From Candidatus Nanoanaerosalina halalkaliphila (lineage in GTDB: Archaea > Nanohalarchaeota > Nanosalinia > Nanosalinales > Nanoanaerosalinaceae): a stretch of DNA of 34,219 bases. The notes beneath the pieces are model-generated. The model had not been told where the DNA came from. It ran no database searches and was given only the letters and a program-made list of their open reading frames with translations. Every line of letters starts with the position of its first letter. Position 1 is the first letter of the stretch. Below are positions 1 through 10,047 of the stretch, piece by piece. The stretch is taken from positions 1-34,219 of the forward strand of contig JALDAE010000006.1 in assembly GCA_022729335.1 (NCBI GenBank), in the 5' to 3' direction. Made by a program: the position numbers and the translations under genes.

Positions 1-2
1 TC

Positions 3-140
3 AAGGGAGAGTCTCATTTCGTGGAATCAAATATACCTCACCAGATCGAGAACTTGGAGGATGGCGTCTCAGAAATTCTCAAGATAATTTTCCCTTTCAG
101 CCAGGATGACGTGGATATTCTGGATAATCCTTATGAGTAG
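3..140 (+). CDS. C-terminal fragment of a small protein, possibly cupin-domain; truncated by window start
   Basis: Frame 3 is open from the window edge: KGESHFVESNIPHQIENLEDGVSEILKIIFPFSQDDVDILDNPYE*. The pattern IPHQIEN...EILKIIFPFSQDDV is cupin-like. It ends overlapping the ATG at 133. Below the length threshold of the ORF track. Confidence 0.45.
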   Translation, partial: KGESHFVESNIPHQIENLEDGVSEILKIIFPFSQDDVDILDNPYE

Positions 141-968
141 AATAAAAAGAAAAATACTGTCTCCGTTCATCCATTTTTATCTTTTGACATATAACAGCTC
201 TTTTTTTAATAAAATAAACAATTTTCTTGAGACTGAATTTCTAAATCTATCAAAAAAATTCATAGTAAATAATTTATTCTCTCACATGACGCCGGGAACC
301 ATCAAAATAAGTATTGAAAACATTGAAACAAAGTTTCGTGTTGAGACAGGTTCAGATTTTGTCAACATAAAAACTTGCTATGGTGAGAAAAAAAATTTGT
401 CCGATTTAATAAACGAAATTAATGAAGAAGATGTTTTTTACGATATTGGGGCTCATTTAGGGATGTATTCTATAATAATTGCAAAAAAAATAGGTGAGGA
501 AAAAATAGTTTCTTTTGAGCCTCTCGAAGAAAACATGGAAAAAATGAAAAAAAACTGTTCTTTAAACGGTGTGAAAATAGAAACAAAAAATACAGCTCTC
601 TCTAATGTAAATAAAGAGAGATGCCTCAAAATAGAAAGTTTTAATTCAACCCAGACTTATCTTACGGAGTCAAAAAACTGTAAAAAAAGGTAAAGGCGAG
701 AAAAGGCGACTCAATAATAGAAGAAGAAAACCTCCCAAAACCTTCGGTAATAAAAATAGATGTAGAAGGCCTCGAACTGGAAGTTTTGGAAGGTCTTTCA
801 GAAAATATCGAAAATTGTAGGTTAATTTACTGTGAGGTACACCCAAGAAAAATTGATAATGGAGGTAAAGAACAGAAAAAAATCGTGGAGTTTCTAGAAA
901 AAAAAGGTTTTAATACAGAGATAATAAACAAAAGAAACCCTCAAATATTTATTAAAGCAAAAAAATAA
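133..968 (+). pseudogene. FkbM-family SAM-dependent methyltransferase split by a frameshift (ORFs 106..693 and 786..968)
   Basis: First ORF has DIGAHLGMYSIIIAKKIG...VSFEPLEENMEKMKKN (SAM motif). The second frame continues with GDSIIEEENLPKPSVIKIDVEGLELEVLEGL...IYCEVHP, the typical FkbM C-terminal half. The frames join at an A7 run (682-688). Confidence 0.72.
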
Positions 969-969
969 A

Positions 970-1857
970 TCAAAGTTCGTTTATATAGAAATAGCCTCCT
1001 AACAAAATAGAAAACAACACTAGTAAGCCCCTATAGGATACAACAAAGGAAACTGCATCAGGCCTAAAAATACCCGAACTTACCAATATAAACAAAACAG
1101 CTGCATCAGTTGAACCAAGACCTGCAGGGCTTATAGGTATAGCAGAAAGTAAAGACCATGAAAAAGTTATGAAAGTGATGAGAAATAAGCTTATATCTAC
1201 ACCAAGAGCATAGAAAAGTAAGGATGCTTCCAGAACCTCTAACGACCATATCAGTACAGTAATCAAGAAAAATTTAATTGTTTTATCTGTCTTGAAAATT
1301 TCTAAAAAGGATTTTCTTATCTTCTCGTAGTAGTGATTAAGGAAAGGTATTTTTTCAACCTTAAAAAGGAAAGTTATCGCAGTCAGACCTCCAAAAACAA
1401 CTAAACCGATAATAAAAACGTATCCGGAGAACTCACCGAAAAGACTTAAAGCCAGTATTGAAAAAATAAGAGCTATCAAAATAAGATCAAAAAGCTTTTC
1501 TTTCATTATCAAGAAAGATGAATCTATAAAGTCATGATCAGATGTTATATAACCTCTATAAAAATCTCCGGCTCGGGCAGGGAGAAAGATGTTGAAAAAA
1601 AACGTGATCATGTAAAACCTGAAGGATTCTAAGTATCCAATATCGACGTTTTTCTCCGCTATAATCATCTTCCATCTCAGACTTAGCAGAAAAGTAATCA
1701 CAATCTGTACAAAGTAAAATAAAATAATGAAAAAAGGGTTAATCCCTGCCAGAGAATTTAAAATCTCGGAAAATTCAACTCCGTAAAAAACATAATAAAG
1801 ACCTCCGACTACAACAAAAAAAGCAAAAACGTAACGAAAAACCTTGAGTTTGTTCAT
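970..1857 (-). CDS. UPF0104 / lysylphosphatidylglycerol synthase TM-region family integral membrane protein
   Basis: 295 aa polytopic membrane protein with FLPARAGDFYRGYI and IPISPAGLGSTDAAVLFIL, typical of the family. Confidence 0.78.
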   Translation of the reverse strand: MNKLKVFRYVFAFFVVVGGLYYVFYGVEFSEILNSLAGINPFFIILFYFVQIVITFLLSLRWKMIIAEKNVDIGYLESFRFYMITFFFNIFLPARAGDFYRGYITSDHDFIDSSFLIMKEKLFDLILIALIFSILALSLFGEFSGYVFIIGLVVFGGLTAITFLFKVEKIPFLNHYYEKIRKSFLEIFKTDKTIKFFLITVLIWSLEVLEASLLFYALGVDISLFLITFITFSWSLLSAIPISPAGLGSTDAAVLFILVSSGIFRPDAVSFVVSYRGLLVLFSILLGGYFYINEL

Positions 1858-1881
1858 TATTTTACCTATTTTGAATTAAAT

Positions 1882-2901
1882 TTACAAAAAGATTATAAAT
1901 GCAATTAAGCAAATGACTGCCTCTATACCATACATACAGATAACCAGTTTTCTCTCCGTCATTCCGTCAAATTTCATCAATAAATGCGTAAGAGAGTATA
2001 TCCTGTCATGTTTGGGTTCAAGAGTGCCGTCATGTCTTAATTCTCCTAACGAGCTGGCTTTAAATCTAGATCTTAGTTTCAAAAATGCCTCAATTATCCA
2101 AGGAATAAAAACAAAGGCCGAAAATCTTTGAACATTACCTATTATTGCAGAAGCTGCTATAACAGCTCCATAAGAATATGTTAATGAGTCGCCCGGCAGT
2201 ATCTTTGCAGGATAAAAATTGTATCGGAGAAAAGCCAAAAGACTAAAACCCATCGATAGTGAGAGTGCTGCAGCCTCTATCCTGTTATTAAGTAAAGAAA
2301 AAACGCCGATAGACAGCAGTGCTATAGCTCCTGTACCGGCTTCTAGACCGTTTTGGCCTGCTAGCATATTTGTGGCGTTAGAAACACATATAACTCCAAC
2401 AGGGACAAGTATAAGAGGATACAAAATTCCAAAGTCTACTGAACCTAAAACAGGAAGCATCATGGATGATTGGCCTGCTCTAACCACCATCAAAGGAAGA
2501 GCAGCGGGTATTACAAACAGCGGTTTCACCCACCATCTTTTGAAACCTACGGAAAGCTGACTTTCTTTCTTAACAAACTCCTCGGCCTTTTTTACATGTA
2601 TATCGTCTATAAGACCTATTAACCCTATGACAAGTACTGATGATAGGGATGCAAGCACAAGAGAGTTTTCAACAGAAACAAATACGAAAGTCCTTATACC
2701 TATAAAAATGCTTACAGCAGTTAAAAAACCGAATATAACCGATATGCCTCCGGAAGTAGGAATTTCGGGTCTGTCTTTTTTCTGCTGGTCAATACCAAGA
2801 ATACCAGAAGATTTCAGAAAATCTATCGAAAGAGGGGTGAGAAAATAAGTTGTTATAAATCCTATCAGAACCGATACAATTATGGACCAGATAGTAATCA
2901 C
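1882..2901 (-). CDS. MraY/WecA/Alg7-type UDP-GlcNAc:dolichyl-phosphate GlcNAc-1-phosphate transferase (AglH-like)
   Basis: 339 aa, multiple TM helices; motifs GLIDDIHVKK, NATNMLAGQNGLEAG, LPGDSLTYSYGAVIAASAIIGNVQ. Confidence 0.85.
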   Translation of the reverse strand: MITIWSIIVSVLIGFITTYFLTPLSIDFLKSSGILGIDQQKKDRPEIPTSGGISVIFGFLTAVSIFIGIRTFVFVSVENSLVLASLSSVLVIGLIGLIDDIHVKKAEEFVKKESQLSVGFKRWWVKPLFVIPAALPLMVVRAGQSSMMLPVLGSVDFGILYPLILVPVGVICVSNATNMLAGQNGLEAGTGAIALLSIGVFSLLNNRIEAAALSLSMGFSLLAFLRYNFYPAKILPGDSLTYSYGAVIAASAIIGNVQRFSAFVFIPWIIEAFLKLRSRFKASSLGELRHDGTLEPKHDRIYSLTHLLMKFDGMTERKLVICMYGIEAVICLIAFIIFL

Positions 2902-5609
2902 CCTTCAACTTCCCACATCTTGACGTATCCGTTATCAAATACTTTATCAACAAAATCTATGTCTTCACCATCCATCAAATAAAGCCTTACCAGGGTTGAA
3001 TCCATCACAGCGGGCGGCACCATAACAAGTCTCTGTGGACCGTAGTACGGATGAATCGATACACAGCCTCCGAAATCCCTTCCATGTGTCAAGGATTCTC
3101 GAATCGCTTCCTGGAATCCTCCGGTACTGCCTCCTTCACCGAACTCTTGAAGACCGTCCTCCGAACACACATTATTAACCTGTATCTCATGACCTCCTCC
3201 TGTTATGACCGGAGCGGAACCCACCTCTACACCATCACCTGTCATATCAACAGGTAAAAGTAACTCGAGACCTTCTTCTAGCTGGTAATGTATCACTGTA
3301 TTGTCTCCTACTTCCGATACCTGGCAGGAACCTGTAGTCTGATCAAATGCGCAGTTAACCTCTTCCATCCTGTGAAAATCTTCATTCGATCTTCTTGCTA
3401 TCTGTGAAACAGCCGAAAATTTGCCTATCATGGTGCTGTCCAAAAATATGTAATCGGTGCCGTATTTTTCTAACCAGTCCGTATGGTTCTCAGGATTTTC
3501 AGATGATAAAAACTCTGCTATAGGGTAGTTAACTCTTTCAGTAACGTTTTCATTTGTGTAGTGGCGGTGGTTACCTCCATCAGCAATCGTGGGTCTCTCC
3601 CCTATGGACTGTGTCCAGTAGCCGTAGTCCCACCATGAAAGCATAACCGAACCTTCCGGGGTTTCCTCCCTCATAAATTCAAATGCATCGTACCATGGTT
3701 CTTCAGGAGATCCTCCTATCTGTTCACTTCTTACATGAACAGCGGTAACGTTGAAAACTATTAGAAATATTGCACCCACAGCAAGGCACAATTTGAAGAA
3801 TACATCTCCGGAGAACCGGTCCCAGAAGTTGCAAGTTTTCACATAATCAATGGATTTTGAGAGACCAAGACCCGCAACCAGAGCTGTTGGCGCTCCTGTT
3901 AGGATGAAAAGCCTTGATCTCTGCGTTGCACCGTAGATTGTGGAAACCATCCAGACAACTACGATTATATATGACCAGCTGAATTCTATCTCCATATCCT
4001 CTCCTTTCTGTAACATTATGGCCACTCCATTCAGTGCTCCGATCCCGGCAGCCAGGTAAAGCTCACCTATAAATACCGAAAAGCCAAGTGTTACAAACCC
4101 TATTAAATAGAGAATTATTATCCACTGCTCCAGACCTTTTTCAGAGGTGAACGAGTTGTATAAAAATACTAAGGAGGTCGTTAAAGTTGTCAAGATTATT
4201 GCAGGGAAGAAACCAGATACGCCTCCACCTGCTAGACCTCTATGAATCAAAATAGCTAACAACGGTACAGCAACAGAAACACCGCCGGAAACTATGTTTC
4301 TCTTGATCTTGTCGGATTCGAAGTAATGCTTGTAGAAAAGAGAACAAAAGAGCACAGTTATTATTCCAAGACCTATAACTCCGAAAGTCCATCCGCTGAA
4401 ATAATCAGCAAACATTCCTATTGCAGGGTATCTCTCAGCACTCATTGAAGCTCCGAGCTGAACCACAACTTCGTTAACAGTCGAAGGAGTGTTTTCAGCA
4501 ACAGTTCCTCCAATAACACCGGTACTGTCTTGTAGAGCTCTGCTTATAATGCTGGATGTTGTGCTGGCCACGGTCTGTGAATAAACAGGTGATAGTATTA
4601 ATGCCAGACCTCCGAGGAACACCAAAATATGAGGTACATACGGTAAGTTGTCCTCCGAAACCAGGTCGTACTTCTCCACAGCATATCTTATGGTCAGGAA
4701 TGCCAGTACACCTATGTGGAAGTAAAAATATGTGTTCGGGAAAGTCATGGTGTTCGAAGAACCATCCAGAATTACCGTCAAAGTAGTTCCTAACAAGGCA
4801 AAAGGTGTGTAGGCCTTAAATACTCTGCCCACGTCAAGCTTCTTCATCTTTTTACCGAATATGTTAACTATAACGGAAGCAACGATAGGTAGGCCGGCCA
4901 CGAAACCCAGTACCGTGACAGGGTAAAGCATGTAAAGGAATCTGGTTCCTCCCCAGGCTGTTCCGGAGATACCTGCAACAACACCTGCAACAATACCTGG
5001 CCACCACTTGTCCTCCTCCCAGGCCTTGAAAAAGAAGTATATGGAAGTTATCATGAGGAACATTGCCGGTGGTTCTTTTCCGAACCATCCTGCAGATGAT
5101 CTGTGCATCACAGCAACCGAAGTCGCTAGAAAGAAAGCCGCCAGAACACCTGCCTTCCTGTCAAACATCTCTTTGCCAACAAAATAGATTGGGAAAATAG
5201 CTAGAGCGCCCATAAAAGCAGGGTAGAACTGGGCCCATGTGAGAAAGTCCATACCGAATCTTCTAGCCACCTGGAACATAAGTGCGGGTATTACGACCGT
5301 TCCCTCGTTTATCATGTACGTGGGGTTAAAATACGGAAAGTATCTCAGAACATCAACTGCTGGAAGACTTCCTGACTCCGCTATTGATGCGGACATCCTT
5401 GTAATCATGTAGGGATCTAGAGCCTGTATATATTCCATGTTATCTGCAGGTAGATATCTTACCCATAGAGCCACTCCAAAAATAATCATAATTACGAAAA
5501 AATAGATAGCGTGTTTTGCTTCGAAGTCTTCCCGGAAAAAATCCAAAACTCCGTCTATATAACCCATTAGAAATACGGTTATCAAGTTAAATTTAAAATA
5601 GTTAACCAA
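2898..5609 (-). CDS. aglB: Archaeal oligosaccharyltransferase catalytic subunit AglB/STT3
   Basis: 903 aa, many TM helices, catalytic-motif region MLSWWDYGYWTQSIGERPTIADGGNH. The true start may be the internal Met at about 5567 (MGYIDGV), leaving room for promoters between it and secF. Confidence 0.94.
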   Translation of the reverse strand: MVNYFKFNLITVFLMGYIDGVLDFFREDFEAKHAIYFFVIMIIFGVALWVRYLPADNMEYIQALDPYMITRMSASIAESGSLPAVDVLRYFPYFNPTYMINEGTVVIPALMFQVARRFGMDFLTWAQFYPAFMGALAIFPIYFVGKEMFDRKAGVLAAFFLATSVAVMHRSSAGWFGKEPPAMFLMITSIYFFFKAWEEDKWWPGIVAGVVAGISGTAWGGTRFLYMLYPVTVLGFVAGLPIVASVIVNIFGKKMKKLDVGRVFKAYTPFALLGTTLTVILDGSSNTMTFPNTYFYFHIGVLAFLTIRYAVEKYDLVSEDNLPYVPHILVFLGGLALILSPVYSQTVASTTSSIISRALQDSTGVIGGTVAENTPSTVNEVVVQLGASMSAERYPAIGMFADYFSGWTFGVIGLGIITVLFCSLFYKHYFESDKIKRNIVSGGVSVAVPLLAILIHRGLAGGGVSGFFPAIILTTLTTSLVFLYNSFTSEKGLEQWIIILYLIGFVTLGFSVFIGELYLAAGIGALNGVAIMLQKGEDMEIEFSWSYIIVVVWMVSTIYGATQRSRLFILTGAPTALVAGLGLSKSIDYVKTCNFWDRFSGDVFFKLCLAVGAIFLIVFNVTAVHVRSEQIGGSPEEPWYDAFEFMREETPEGSVMLSWWDYGYWTQSIGERPTIADGGNHRHYTNENVTERVNYPIAEFLSSENPENHTDWLEKYGTDYIFLDSTMIGKFSAVSQIARRSNEDFHRMEEVNCAFDQTTGSCQVSEVGDNTVIHYQLEEGLELLLPVDMTGDGVEVGSAPVITGGGHEIQVNNVCSEDGLQEFGEGGSTGGFQEAIRESLTHGRDFGGCVSIHPYYGPQRLVMVPPAVMDSTLVRLYLMDGEDIDFVDKVFDNGYVKMWEVEG

Positions 5610-5622
5610 TCTTTGTTACTGT

Positions 5623-6522
5623 ATGTCCGGATTTAGGGAAAAATTTCAGGAAAAATTCGAAAAAGGAACCAGCAGCATTTTTGACAATTACAATAAATGG
5701 ATGTTTGTTCCTGTTGCAATAATTGTTCTTTCTCTTGCTGTAATAGGAACTACCTATTATAATACAGGAAATATCGCCGAACTTGGAATAGAATTTACCG
5801 GTGGTACAGAAATACAGTTTCGGGTCCCGGGAGATGTCACAACGGACATGATATCTGAACCTCTTGAAGGCGAACTTGAAAATCTGAACGTGAGGGAGAT
5901 GTCAAGAGGCGAGCAGAAGTGGATATTAATAGAGACGCAGACAGAAATAGAGACAAGATCCGAGATAGAGCAGATACTTGTTGATGCTGGTATCGAAGAT
6001 TTCGATGAAATAAGCGTTAGTATGATGGGTGCTGCAGTTTCTGAAGGTTTCCTGTTTGAGGCTCAGTTGGCTGTGTTGATCGCTTTCCTTGTCATGTCAA
6101 CAGCGATATTCGTTGCTTTCAGGTCTTTTGTACCTTCAATAGCGGTTATATTATCCGCATTTTCGATCATAATGTTTGCTATTGCAGGGATGAACGTTTT
6201 AGGTATTAACTTGACGCTTGGTTCGCTTGCAGCACTTTTGATGCTTATTGGTTATTCTGTGGACACTGACATTGTACTTTCCACGAGAGTTCTCAAACAA
6301 AAGGAGGGCACTCTAAAAGAAAGGATTAGAGACTCGATTGCGACAGGTACAACTATGTCAGCAGGAGGTATAGTTGCCTTCACAATTCTACTTATCGTTT
6401 CGACTTCACCTGTCCTGGATCAGATAGCGACAGTGATGATCATGGGACTGGCTATAGATATGCCTATAACCTGGCTTGGAAACGCAGCAATACTAAAGAT
6501 GTACGACGAGGGGAGAATATAA
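5623..6522 (+). CDS. secF: Protein translocase subunit SecF
   Basis: 299 aa; GIEFTGGTEIQFRV, LAALLMLIGYSVDTDIVLSTRVL. Confidence 0.93.
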   Translation: MSGFREKFQEKFEKGTSSIFDNYNKWMFVPVAIIVLSLAVIGTTYYNTGNIAELGIEFTGGTEIQFRVPGDVTTDMISEPLEGELENLNVREMSRGEQKWILIETQTEIETRSEIEQILVDAGIEDFDEISVSMMGAAVSEGFLFEAQLAVLIAFLVMSTAIFVAFRSFVPSIAVILSAFSIIMFAIAGMNVLGINLTLGSLAALLMLIGYSVDTDIVLSTRVLKQKEGTLKERIRDSIATGTTMSAGGIVAFTILLIVSTSPVLDQIATVMIMGLAIDMPITWLGNAAILKMYDEGRI

Positions 6523-8165
6523 TGGTGTTTAAAGAACTTTTCAGAGAATGGCGAATTTGGATGCTTATAACTGCTTTGTTAGCCGCTCTAGTGGCTATAG
6601 GACCACATTATGTGGAAACGGAAGATGGAGAGACAGAGATTGAAACAAATGTTATACAGGGACTTGATCTTGCTGGTGGAGCAAGAGTTATGATAGAACC
6701 TGATCTTTCTGACGTTCCATACGAAGAGCATGAAGAGATGATCCAAAGGACTATCAGAACTTTGAGGACTCGTGTTGATGCTTATGGATTAGAAGATATG
6801 ACCATACGTTCTGTTAGTAGTTTAACAGCTGATCAAAATTTTATTCAGCTGGAGATGGCTGGAGCAACAACTGAGGAACTGAGGGAGATTGTTGACCGGG
6901 AAGGTATTTTCAAGGCGTCTCTTTCTAAAGAAGCCGAGGACGGTGAAACATTGCTGCTTGGAGGTTCCGAGTTCGAGCTAGAGGGACGAAACGATTCGAT
7001 AGTTATAGGTGAAACAGAGATAGCTCAGGGAGAGGAGGAAGAAATCCAGGGATCTGAATACAGTGTACCTGTCCAATTCGTAAACAGAACAGAGGAAGGA
7101 AGATACAACATCAGACTTGTAGCATACCGCGGCGAAGACATAACGGGAGTGGATATCAATCCTGCACAGTCATATGTTAGGGGACAGGAAGGTCAGTACA
7201 GTTTCCAGTTCCAGGTTTCCATAGAAAGAACAGCTGCAGAGAGATTTAGAGATCTGGCGCAGAACTTTGAAGTCGGGCAGACAGTCCCTGGAGAAGATGA
7301 AACATATCTACAGGGAACTGAACTTGTTTTGATTCTTGATGAAGAAGTTATAAGTTCGTTAAACGTTGCATCTGTTTTCAGGGAACAAGTCGTAACAGAA
7401 CCTATGATAAGTGGTGGTGAACCTACTAGAGAAGAAGCAAGAGAACAGAGAGATACTTTAAGATCTGTTCTTGAATCAGGTTCTTTGCCTGTACCAATTA
7501 CAATTTCTTCAACCGATACTGTTTCCGCAGTACTTGGTGAAGAATTCATGAGAGTTGCTTTGACCGCTATATTCTTTGCGGTTGTAGGTGTAGGTCTCTT
7601 GATATTTATCAGGTACAACACTCCGAAAGTGGCTATACCTATTATCGTGACAGGGTTTTCCGAAGTATTCATCATGATAGGAATTTTCGCTGATGGATCT
7701 CACCTGTTTGACACGGCGGGTGGATTAGGATTAATGTTTTTGGTGGTGGGTGTTCCTACATTAATCGGAGTTGTAACAGGTTTAAAACAGAACGATTTCA
7801 CTGTATTACTGTTTCCTGTTGTTTCCCTATTCTTGATAGGGATGATAAATTTCTCAACAGGTCTTGATCTTGCGGCTATAGCAGGTATTATATCCGCAGT
7901 GGGTACTGGTGTCGACGACCAGATTATTATCACCGATGAGAGGACCAGGGAAAGAATCAAGTCATTGAAGAAAAGGGTGAAGAGAGCTTTCTTCATTATT
8001 TTCACATCGGCCGCGTCCACTATTGGTGCGATGATACCTGTAATGACGATAGGTGCAGGAGCTGTAAGAGGATTCGCAATAACCACAATTATAGGAGTTA
8101 TTGTTGGTATAACTGTGACGCGTCCTGCTTATGCTATTGTACTGGATGTGCTTGATGTAGAGTAG
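6522..8165 (+). CDS. secD: Protein translocase subunit SecD
   Basis: 547 aa; GLDLAGGARVMIEPD, RTLRTRVDAYGLEDMTIRSV, ISAVGTGVDDQIIITDE. One-nt overlap with secF (TAATG). Confidence 0.94.
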   Translation: MVFKELFREWRIWMLITALLAALVAIGPHYVETEDGETEIETNVIQGLDLAGGARVMIEPDLSDVPYEEHEEMIQRTIRTLRTRVDAYGLEDMTIRSVSSLTADQNFIQLEMAGATTEELREIVDREGIFKASLSKEAEDGETLLLGGSEFELEGRNDSIVIGETEIAQGEEEEIQGSEYSVPVQFVNRTEEGRYNIRLVAYRGEDITGVDINPAQSYVRGQEGQYSFQFQVSIERTAAERFRDLAQNFEVGQTVPGEDETYLQGTELVLILDEEVISSLNVASVFREQVVTEPMISGGEPTREEAREQRDTLRSVLESGSLPVPITISSTDTVSAVLGEEFMRVALTAIFFAVVGVGLLIFIRYNTPKVAIPIIVTGFSEVFIMIGIFADGSHLFDTAGGLGLMFLVVGVPTLIGVVTGLKQNDFTVLLFPVVSLFLIGMINFSTGLDLAAIAGIISAVGTGVDDQIIITDERTRERIKSLKKRVKRAFFIIFTSAASTIGAMIPVMTIGAGAVRGFAITTIIGVIVGITVTRPAYAIVLDVLDVE

Positions 8166-8190
8166 AAATAAAGTTTCAAATAAAAAAAGA

Positions 8191-8511
8191 TTACTCGAGG
8201 CTCATTATAGCCTCGGTCAAATCACTATTTTCTTTCAAAGCTTCTCTTGCTTCTTCCTTGGACACATCAGCTTTTTCTGCCACTAATTCAATATCATCTT
8301 CTGAAGGTCCCTTGGCTCTTTTCTCAAATTCTCCCTGTAGCTGAAACATATCCTTTCCTTTCACAGATATCTTGGTAAGTTCAGGTTGTTCAAAAACCAT
8401 TTCCTCGTCACCCAGATCCACAACTATCTTCTTTGCATTTATGTCGTCGGTTTTCATACCCATCTGCTTCATCATCTTTTCCATGTTGTTAGGATTAAAC
8501 ATCTTTATCAC
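8191..8511 (-). CDS. nac: Nascent polypeptide-associated complex protein (archaeal NAC)
   Basis: 106 aa; MFNPNNMEKMMKQMGMK start, NAC beta-barrel segment and C-terminal UBA (VAEKADVSKEEAREALKENSDLTEAIMSL). Confidence 0.92.
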   Translation of the reverse strand: MIKMFNPNNMEKMMKQMGMKTDDINAKKIVVDLGDEEMVFEQPELTKISVKGKDMFQLQGEFEKRAKGPSEDDIELVAEKADVSKEEAREALKENSDLTEAIMSLE

Positions 8512-8551
8512 GACTTATTTTTCACTCCATACTTTTTAATCATGGCAGTAT

Positions 8552-8593
8552 ATAACAGTGTTATATTCACTTATAAATATATAACAGTGTTAT
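8552..8593. repeat. Two copies of the 13-bp palindrome ATAACAGTGTTAT (8552-8564 and 8581-8593), between nac and the permease gene
   Basis: Direct reading; 6-bp inverted half-sites around a single central base, starts 29 bp apart. Confidence 0.9.
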
Positions 8594-8688
8594 AACAAGT
8601 TTTTTCTTGTACAAATCCTATATAATGTAATGGATCTGGTTCTCTAAAGGGTAAAACATAGATTTTTACTAAAATAGTATTCATTGTA

Positions 8689-9813
8689 TTGGGTTGTTCG
8701 ACCGGTATATTGACGGGGAGTCTTCCTGGAGTTCATCCAAATACTGTATTTGCTTTGCTAATGGTGTATTCATCCTCCTCTGAAAAAATGATGTTCTTCA
8801 GTATAGGGCTTGGAATAACTCACAGTCTGATCAATCACGGACCCTCTATATTCATAGGTATTCCGGACGAGAGCTCTCCCTTGATATCTTTACCAGGGAA
8901 AAAACTAGTTAGTCAGGGAGAAGGTCCTAAAGCATTTTTCAAAACTTATTACGGATCAATATCAGGAGTTTTGATTACCTGTATATCGTTCCCTTTACTG
9001 AATATTTTTTACAGAAATTTTTTGGAATTAATATCTGGTTTACAGGGTTTCTTGATATTTTTTATTCTGTTATATATTGTTTTATCTTCAAAAAATGTGT
9101 TACACGCTTTAATAACGGTTTTACTTGGTTCATTTGTGGGTTTCTTGGTATTTAATATTAATTCAATCGGTGGATCCGAGGGTTTTCTCCCTCTATTCAC
9201 AGGTCTCTTTGGAACACCGGTTCTGGTCAAAAAATTTGGTAACAGTTTCCCTGATCAGACAATGTTCAGGGGTTCACCTGATAGGAAAAATATAAAAGGA
9301 GGTTTCAAGGGTTTTCTGGCAGGTATTTTTTCATCAGTACTTCCTGGAGTGGGTCCTTCATCTACAGCTACCGTACTGAATACTGAAGACAGAATCGAGT
9401 TTCTGTCTGCACTTGGATCCGTGAACACAACTAACATAATGACCTCTATTTTGATTTTTAACATTGCACTGACATCTAGAACAGGGCTTGCAGATTACTT
9501 ATTATCTAACTACAGGCCTTCTAGTTTATATTTAATGGATATAGTAGCTATTGGGTTCATCAGCTCTGGAATCACTTTTTTGTTGAGCAGAAAAATAGTT
9601 CTTTTTTTCATCTCTCTGCTTGAAAATATAAACGAGAAAAGTATTAAACTGATAATCATATGTTTCTTGCTGTTCCTTATATTCATAAACACAGGACATA
9701 CCGGTGTAGGAATTTATTTCATTTCAACAGGTATAGGTATCATAACTTCACGCCTTGATTCAAAAAAATCTTTACTGATGTCCTGTATAATTATACCTGT
9801 TCTGTTCCTGTAA
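8689..9813 (+). CDS. TctA/DUF112-family (COG1784-like) tripartite tricarboxylate transporter permease-type membrane protein
   Basis: GILTGSLPGVHPNTVFALL and a second related motif GIFSSVLPGVGPSSTATVL (internal duplication typical of the family); about 10 TM helices. The track start is TTG; the frame is open back to 8662. Confidence 0.75.
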   Translation: MGCSTGILTGSLPGVHPNTVFALLMVYSSSSEKMMFFSIGLGITHSLINHGPSIFIGIPDESSPLISLPGKKLVSQGEGPKAFFKTYYGSISGVLITCISFPLLNIFYRNFLELISGLQGFLIFFILLYIVLSSKNVLHALITVLLGSFVGFLVFNINSIGGSEGFLPLFTGLFGTPVLVKKFGNSFPDQTMFRGSPDRKNIKGGFKGFLAGIFSSVLPGVGPSSTATVLNTEDRIEFLSALGSVNTTNIMTSILIFNIALTSRTGLADYLLSNYRPSSLYLMDIVAIGFISSGITFLLSRKIVLFFISLLENINEKSIKLIIICFLLFLIFINTGHTGVGIYFISTGIGIITSRLDSKKSLLMSCIIIPVLFL

Positions 9814-9819
9814 AAACCG

Positions 9820-9998
9820 ATAACACTGTTATGTTAAATTTACTTCACATAAACGTGTTATAGAAATTTTTCCTGTGAAACAAGAAAAAGAATAAACATA
9901 ACACTGTTATAATAATACAACCGTCCGACACCTCTGTTTCATTTGCAACTGAAATTTCAGATGATAAAAGTAAAATGGCAATAATATAACACTGTTAT
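9820..9998. repeat. Three copies of ATAACACTGTTAT (9820-9832, 9898-9910, 9986-9998) plus a degenerate copy ATAAACGTGTTAT (9849-9861), upstream of orc1/cdc6
   Basis: Direct reading; reverse complement of the pair at 8552-8593, differing only by the central C/G in + strand view. Confidence 0.9.
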
Positions 9999-10023
9999 AA
10001 TTTTATTTTATTATTCTATTTAG

Positions 10024-10047
10024 GTTCCAAAGGAAATGCAGGGGTGG
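10024..10047 (+). promoter_or_regulatory. Candidate origin recognition box (ORB-like) upstream of orc1/cdc6
   Basis: GTTCCAAAGGAAATGCAGGGGTGG: dyad TTCC-AAA-GGAA followed by a GGGG string, the architecture of archaeal ORB elements. Confidence 0.55.

Noticed and set aside
7193-8086. Minus-strand ORFs opposite secD
   Set aside because: Antisense shadows of a confidently identified gene.
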